DNA from: Petrosia ficiformis
Taxonomy: Eukaryota; Porifera; Demospongiae; Haplosclerida; Petrosiidae
Direction: 5' to 3'
NCBI GenBank assembly: GCA_947044365.1
Contig: OX345645.1
Location: 213,501-277,500, forward strand
Length of the DNA stretch: 64,000 nucleotides
The position numbers were made by a program, and so were the translations under genes. Of this stretch, positions 57,777 through 64,000 are shown one piece after another. The notes under the pieces are model-generated. The model searched no databases and was not told the DNA's origin. It saw only the letters and a program-made list of their open reading frames with translations. Each line of letters begins with the position of its first letter. Position 1 is the first letter of the stretch.

Positions 57777-60700
57777 TTAGAAATTCATATTCTGGTTTTG
57801 ATAATAATTTGAAGATTCCATCATCACATGACTGGGATTTAACATATCCACATCAAAAGATACAAATCCATCGTCTCTTAATAAAGACTCCATTACTTCC
57901 TCTTCCATTTCAAAGTCTGTTGGAAGAAATGGACCACTACCTTGTTTCTCCAACTGTTCATCCATTGCTATTAAATCTCCCATTACTATTGACGGTAAAG
58001 ATAATTGATGAGATTTATTCTGAGTGCTTGGTGAAAGTTCCATTAAATTAACTCCACCTATTTTGTTAAGTTCAGTTAAAGACTTGTGGTGACTAAGTGG
58101 AGAGCCTTGTTTACTCACACCCGCCATTACTCCAGCTTCAATAGGCCAATCTTGAAATACAAACTCATTCATCATGGCATGAGGATGATCGAACCATACT
58201 GGACGTAACATTGGAGGAGATGAAGCATGGCTTGCAGATGTTGATGGACTACCAGTTCCTGTAGTATGTGACTCTCCATCATCGACACAAGGATCAACAT
58301 TATTAGATTCTACATATACACAAGGGACACTACTGGCATTAGACATATTCCCCATGAATGGATTATGTTGTATTACATCACCTTTAGATGTATCTTTCTG
58401 CATTTTAATAAGATTCTCTTCTGAATGACTTCTAACAGGGGTTGCAAACGATATATTTGCCATCTTTTGTTGTAGATATCTTTGCTGTTGATAAAACATA
58501 CCTGGATCTAGATGTGGAGGTAAGCTAACGTACCCTGAACTACTTGTGGATGCTAAGCTTGGAGGTTTTTGTGGACTGCTGGGTTGTGTGAGAGAAGGAT
58601 CCAGTAACATTGAACTATCAACAGTGACAGAAGGTAAAGAGTTTGGGAAGTTTGGATGTGTGGTCACCATACTCTCTGAACCAGATAGAGGAATATTATT
58701 AGTCGGTGAGTTTAGTGGAGGGTACTGTAGTATCGTAGGAGAGGATTGCGTACCAATTGAAGATTGAACAAATGTAGGAGATGATATTGAATGAGATGGG
58801 TTTGTGCCAGTGGGAGATTGCATGAAATGGGTAGATGGGTTGATGCCATTTATTGATCCATGAGCTCCAGAATGGCTATCATTTATTACAATAGAATGTT
58901 CAGGTAATTTCTGACACATAGGTACAAACCCTTTTAAGTGATTATATGAAACTGGAGAGGTGTGATACCCAGTAGAACCAATCTTCTGATTACCAACATT
59001 TGATCCAGCAGGTACTATCGGTTTGAACTTTCGGAATGGAGGTGCAGAAAGTTGTGGATGTGTCCTGAATTCAGGCATTGTGGGACTACGAGGGATTGTT
59101 CCAGTGATGCTGTTGTTCAGTAAAGATTGTGTGTGTGGTTCATTCATTATCATTCCATCATGGTTTGGAAATGTATAATGAAGTGGTGATGGAAAACAAG
59201 GTTGGGCCATCATTGAGGAAAAAGCCAGCTTCGATGGTCCAATAAATGGAAAATGAAACGGTGTGGTTTTACTGTACGTAGGTGAGTCTTCATCTTGCTC
59301 AATAGGAACATCAAGTCCACTGGAGAATTCAATATTTGTTAGATCAGGAAGACTTGATGCACTCCCAATTAGATTAGGGTCACCAATAACTCCACCCATA
59401 TTATGATCAGGTGGGCTGTGTGTGTACAAACGGTAATACATGTATGTGTGTATACATATGTGTGTGTACGTGTGTGTATATGTATGTGTGTGTATGTGTG
59501 TGTGTGTGTGTGTGTGTTTAGAAACAAAGGACAAAGTTGTACAAATATTTGAACTTCCATGAACTATTGTCCCAATATCAATTAACTTCAGGTAGTAATA
59601 TAATATCAACAATGTGACACATATTTAAACTAATGACACTCAATGAAAAGGTTACTATAAATGTCAGGAAACAAGCTACTGTGAAAAAAATACAGCTGTA
59701 TTCAGAAATTGGCAAGGCTATTTTGAAATACTAATGGTATAGAAATGTCTCCTCCCTTCAGACACTCATAAAACAAAATATATAATTTTATGTGCCAATT
59801 AATAAATAACAAGAACAATAATGGATACATGACATAATTACATTAATTACTGAGCTCATTATAAATTCATTTATAGGTTCAATCACCATGGTTACCACAC
59901 TGTATACATCCGAGACTATGTCAAACACATGTACACTAGAAGTGTATATCTCCAAACAATCTCATGAATTTATAATGAGCTCATGCAGTTTCAACTCAGT
60001 TACCTTAGTAACGATGTATTAATTGAAGATCCAGGTATTACTTGACCTCTGTTCTGTGACTAAGACAAGAGGACAGAGGTAGAGAACAAAGTTGAGATAG
60101 AATACTAAAATTGATTCACTATTATAATCATGTACGTATATCTCATGAACAATATTTTTAAATTATTATTATAATTTTGTATACATAATGCACCTTTAAA
60201 TTAAATTGTTTAGGAAAATAATTATTTTGAAAGCATTTATCTTAATTCATAAATACTGTGAAATGACTAACACATTGTGGAATTAATTTAATTAGTTGTG
60301 TGGAATTCAAAAAATTCGGATAAAAATGTAAGATGAATGGAAATATACAAGGGTGCTGGAATAAATGGGAGACAATGATGTACGAATGAACATTTCTATA
60401 ATGAACATAAATAGACTCACTTGATTCCATAGATCTAATTCCGGAGGGTTTGTACCTTTATAAAATAATCATTACAATAAGATTACATCACACATAGAAA
60501 TGAACAGTTCCAGTAACATTAATAATAATAACAAATTATATTACATCATACATAGCAGATTGTAAATTATCTATATGTTACATCATAAACAGAAGATGTC
60601 TGCACTTATAAATCATGTAATAGGTTATTTCTCGTGAAGTTATTATTACAACATGATGACAAAATAATAATAAATAAATAATATTATAATTAAAATTATG

Positions 60701-62042
60701 GGTATAGTAAGTACTAAGTAGGGTTGTTTTAGTCAACTATAACTGGAATCCATTTTAGTAAGATATTGTGACTAACTATGAATAAATTATATACCTTCTG
60801 CAATAACTAACTAAAATGAAAAATGGCCAATAATGGACAATTGGATAGTTAACTAAAACTAAAACCCTTTTAGTAAGCCAAATGTTAATAATAAAATGTT
60901 GAAAAAACCATCATACTATAACTATAACTAAAAGTGTTCATTGTTTCACACTAAAACAACACTAGTGTATATGGTGTGTATATATAATATACATAGATAG
61001 ATAGATAGATAGGTAGACCTAAAATTCCACTGAATACATAAACTACCATGGCAAATCTTGATGATGAAGACATTTATATTTACAGAGATATTGCTAACCT
61101 AGTTATTCAATTATATTATGTAATGACTGACCTTTTTGTATTTTATCATGAGTTATATAATGATGATTATGCTGTATGTGGGGACTTGGAGGAAACAAAG
61201 TGGGCGGAGTTGAGGGTTGGAAAACAGGAGGTGTATGGGCCATTGGAATTTGTTGATGACAATCTGTTAAACTCTGTTGTAAATCAGAGTCCGATTTATG
61301 TCTGGAGATTAATTAAGTGTGGGTGGAGTTTTAATATGGGTGTGGTTAGTTGAGCCTACCTGGATAAGTCACCATCACCTCCCCATTCATTGGTCCTGAA
61401 TATTAGAAATAAAATGTGACACACTCACATAAATACACAGACATACGCACACACACACACACACATATATACACACATACACACTAGAGTTACTTACACA
61501 TTCCAAAACACATTTGGTCTCATTTGATTATCAGCATCATAGTAATAATGAATTAAGGAATCAAATTATTCAAGTGTTATTCCTATACTTGAATGACATA
61601 CACAATCTGAAACTACACTGATATAAACCCTGTACCTATTCCATTGGACACATTCCCAGACTCATAATAACATTATTAATAGGATATAGATAAAGTTCTT
61701 TCAACTGCCATACTACGTCCAGTAGGACCTCCACTATGAGGTCTTTCTTTATGATAAGCTTGAGGTGTAGTTAAACAGCCATTATTATCTACAGTCTGTG
61801 TGTAAGCATGTGTTTGTGTGTGTATATGTATGTGTGTGGATGTATGTATGTATGTATGTGTGTATGCATATAAGAATGTATGTATGTATGTATGCATGCA
61901 TGTATGCATGTATGTATGTATGTATGTATGTATGTATGTATGTATGTATGTATGTATGTATGTATGTATGTATGTATGTATGTATGTATGTATGTATGTA
62001 TGTATGTATGTATGTATGTATGTATGTATATATGTATGTATG

Positions 62043-62076
<34 letters not shown>

Positions 62077-62138
62077 TGTATGTATGTATGTATGTATGTA
62101 TGTATGTATGTATGTATGTATGTATGTATGTATGTATG

Positions 62139-62172
<34 letters not shown>

Positions 62173-62174
62173 TG

Positions 62175-62208
<34 letters not shown>

Positions 62209-62226
62209 TGTATATATATATGTATG

Positions 62227-62260
<34 letters not shown>

Positions 62261-62567
62261 TGTATGTATTTTTTTGTGTGTGTTTGTGATAGGAAAAGGA
62301 AAGAGAGTTACTGAGAATTAAACACGATGTTTTTTTAATAGTGTTTATGAAATATCACCTATATTGAAAATACATGTACTTTATATGACAAACACACCCT
62401 ATCAAAACTTACCACTGGAAAAGAAGAAGGAGGATATTGAGAGGATGGAGAAGAATCTATTGCCTGCAGACTAGGCATAGATCCACCACCTCCATGTAAT
62501 CTAGCTTGTTGCATCTACGAGAGATAGATAGATAGATAGATAGATAGAGGTAGAGAGGTATATATAT

Positions 62568-62600
<33 letters not shown>

Positions 62601-63095
62601 CAGAGACAGAGAGACAGAGGATGAATGAAAGTGCATTTATGTTGTCATTTATAGAATAACATGTTTGTTTATAATAGTTATGATATTAGTGACTATAGTG
62701 TTGTGTTTTCAATTAGATATATAGATAGTGAATGAGTAATAGTTATTCCCTAGTTAATTATGCACTGTCATCCATCAGACCATTCATCCATTTCTCTATT
62801 CATCCTTTGATTCATCCTTCCATCCATTGATTCATTCTTCCATTGTCTATCCACTCATCCATCCATTGATCCATTCCATCCATCCATTATCCATCCAATC
62901 CATCCATTCATTCATTTATCCATATAACAAATGCATATTTCATACCTCAAATATACTTTGCATTGCTTGTTCAAATGCTTCAGATTGAGCCTGTTCTTTC
63001 TCTTTCATTAAAGCAATCTTCTCAGTCAATCGTCGTGGTAACCCACTCTTTTTGACTTCTGTTGAGTCGACAGTTTTACTCCGAGCACGAGACAT
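57777..63095 (-). CDS. CRTC: CRTC (CREB-regulated transcription coactivator), multi-exon
   Basis: Exon 1 (62946-63095) gives MSRARSKTVDSTEVKKSGLP and RRLTEKIALMKEKEQAQSEA, the conserved CREB-binding domain (human '[20 protein letters not shown]'). Exon 2 (62413-62514) gives MQQARLHGGGGSMPSLQAID. Exon 3 ends at 61795 upstream (TVDNNGCLTTPQAYHKERPH). Short exons then spell the 14-3-3/SIK site LSRHKSDSDL across the junction at 61301. Next come 61132-61301, 60421-60455 (GTNPPELDLWNQ) and 60004-60053 (NRGQVIPGSSINTS). The long last exon (57777-59415) contains GSASSLPDLTNIEF and an acidic C-terminal transactivation region. Phases agree across these joins. CRTCs are cytoplasmic when phosphorylated by SIK/AMPK and enter the nucleus on dephosphorylation to activate CREB. 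Boundaries near 61390-61700 are unresolved. Confidence 0.9.
59425..59520. repeat. (GT)n microsatellite at a CRTC acceptor
   Basis: A TG-rich stretch directly abuts the acceptor of the last CRTC exon (minus strand CACACACAG|CCCACC). The open frame running through it is an artefact. Confidence 0.88.
60722..60966. mobile_element. TIR element, 'TTTTAGTTAACTAAAAC' family, copy 4
   Basis: Left end TAGGGTTGTTTTAGTCAACT and right end CTAAAACAACACTA, about 245 bp apart, with interior 'actaaaatgaaaaatggcc', 'caataatggaca' and 'taactaaaactaaaaccc'. No ORF; no clear target duplication. Located in a CRTC intron. Confidence 0.75.
61800..62275. repeat. (ATGT)n microsatellite, ~470 bp, in CRTC intron
   Basis: An almost pure tgta repeat with a few tata interruptions between CRTC exons 2 and 3. 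Confidence 0.95.
62520..62625. repeat. (GATA)n and (GACA/GAGA)n microsatellites
   Basis: gatagata repeats followed by purine-rich gagacaga repeats in CRTC intron 1. Confidence 0.88.
62765..62935. repeat. (ATCC)n microsatellite in CRTC intron 1
   Basis: Imperfect catccatt/catccatc repeats up to the donor region of exon 1. Confidence 0.85.
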
Positions 63096-64000
63096 GTTAA
63101 ACAGGAGGGGAAACTATCTATAATTATAATTATCATTACACATTAGTGAAAATACTGATTGGTCATAAATACATGAATAATGGATATATGAAGATTGGAC
63201 ACAATGGGTCATTGGGTACATGGTAACTGGATATATACATGGATCATTGGATACATGGTCATTGGATACATGGTCACTGTATACATGAATCATTGGGTAA
63301 ATGGGACAATGGTCAATGAATACAATCAATACATGGGTCATTTTGATACATGGGTAATTGGATACATGGGACAATTGTCACTAAATACATGGGTCATTGG
63401 GTACATGGATCATTGGGTACATGGTAACTGGATACATGGGACAATGGTCACTGAATACATGGTCATTGGGTACATGGTATATAGACATTCGGACACAATG
63501 GGAGTAATACATGGTTGTTGGGACACAATGGTTCATGATAATTGGAGATTATACAAGTGTAAATGGAGTGGACTTGTGTTCATTGAATACATGGGATGTA
63601 CACATCATTGAATACATGGTTGGACACATGGGGTTTACACATTAGTCAATGGAAGACACATGGGCACATATGGATACACTTTGACATAAGGTGGATTAAA
63701 GTCATTAGATGTCGTGGTCATTTGATATATGGGTTATTGGATACATGGTGGATTATGGTGATCGGATACATGGGGTGTACACATGGGTTATTGGATACAT
63801 GGTGGATTATGGTGATTGGATACATGGGGTGTACACATGGGTTATTGGATACATGGTGGATTATGGTGATTGGATACATGGAGTGTACACATGGGTTATT
63901 GGATACATGGTGGATTATGGTGATTGGATACATAGGGTGTACACATGGGTTATTGGATACATGGGGTGTACACATGGGTTATTGGATATATGGTGGATTA
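63096..64000. repeat. CRTC upstream flank: degenerate and 54-bp minisatellites
   Basis: After about 90 bp of unique CRTC 5' flank, degenerate 'ggtcattggatacatgg' units of about 20 bp occupy 63180-63640. A regular 54-bp unit (acatgggttattggatacat + ggtggattatggtgattg + ...) then starts at 63781, 63835, 63889 and 63943 and continues past the window end. The frames through it are repeat translations; no gene is seen. Confidence 0.85.

Noticed and set aside
59416..59612. N-terminal extension (MLILYYYLKLIDIG...) of the large CRTC exon frame
   Set aside because: It is intron: a (GT)n tract and acceptor CACACACAG precede the true exon, and the phase agrees with the upstream exon at 60004-60053.
61048..61353. 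Plus-strand 101-residue ORF (MANLDDEDIYIY...) as a nested gene
   Set aside because: The opposite strand of 61132-61301 is a phase-consistent CRTC exon encoding the conserved phospho-site region, which explains the open frame.
61798..62321. ORFs of 140-167 residues rich in Met/Tyr/Val/Cys
   Set aside because: Pure (ATGT)n microsatellite inside a CRTC intron.

Overview
Eukaryotic, almost certainly metazoan DNA: AT-rich, dense with genes, with many short GT-AG introns (often 40-80 bp) and a heavy load of micro- and minisatellites. The protein set (CRTC coactivator, KSR/RAF-like pseudokinase, C2-WW-HECT ligase, treslin, augmin subunit 6, an adaptor with YxxP motifs) is animal. The compactness and intron style suggest an early-branching animal such as a demosponge. 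That is inference; no rRNA or mitochondrial marker is present.

Layout, left to right: 3' end of SDHAF4 (+); NCBP1/CBP80 (-) divergent from HAUS6 (+) across 75 bp; an intronless BTB-BACK-Kelch gene (-); a doubtful small gene (-) at 11.2-11.5 kb; an intronless sigma-class GST (+); ALDH7A1 copy A (+); NDUFS4 (-) divergent from SPG21/maspardin (+) across 98 bp; ALDH7A1 copy B (-), inverted relative to copy A; a PH-domain adaptor with YxVP motifs (-) divergent from a treslin/TICRR homologue (+); a NEDD4-family HECT ligase (+); a KSR/RAF-like pseudokinase (-); CRTC (-); and a minisatellite field to the window end. Most spliced genes were recognised by joining exons by eye with consistent phases, so outer limits are firmer than every internal boundary.

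There is no operon logic. Several neighbours are divergent pairs with very short shared promoters: cap binding with augmin, complex I with maspardin, adaptor with replication initiation. Mitochondrial or metabolic genes (SDHAF4, NDUFS4, both ALDH7A1 copies) are interspersed with cell-division genes (HAUS6, treslin) and signalling genes (PH adaptor, NEDD4-like, KSR-like, CRTC).

Most notable points: (1) the two inverted ALDH7A1 copies are strongly diverged in some exons but nearly identical in others, including one intron, a mosaic typical of gene conversion; copy B has lost the Arg before the catalytic Cys. (2) Three intronic minisatellites, one in each ALDH7A1 copy and one in the PH adaptor, have units that include or start at the authentic splice site. 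(3) The kinase-like gene has lost every catalytic signature. (4) The treslin C-terminus carries adjacent SILK and RVSF PP1-docking motifs. (5) Several non-autonomous elements are present: a fold-back element with a hammerhead-ribozyme-like core, a dispersed TIR family with four copies, and tRNA-like elements.
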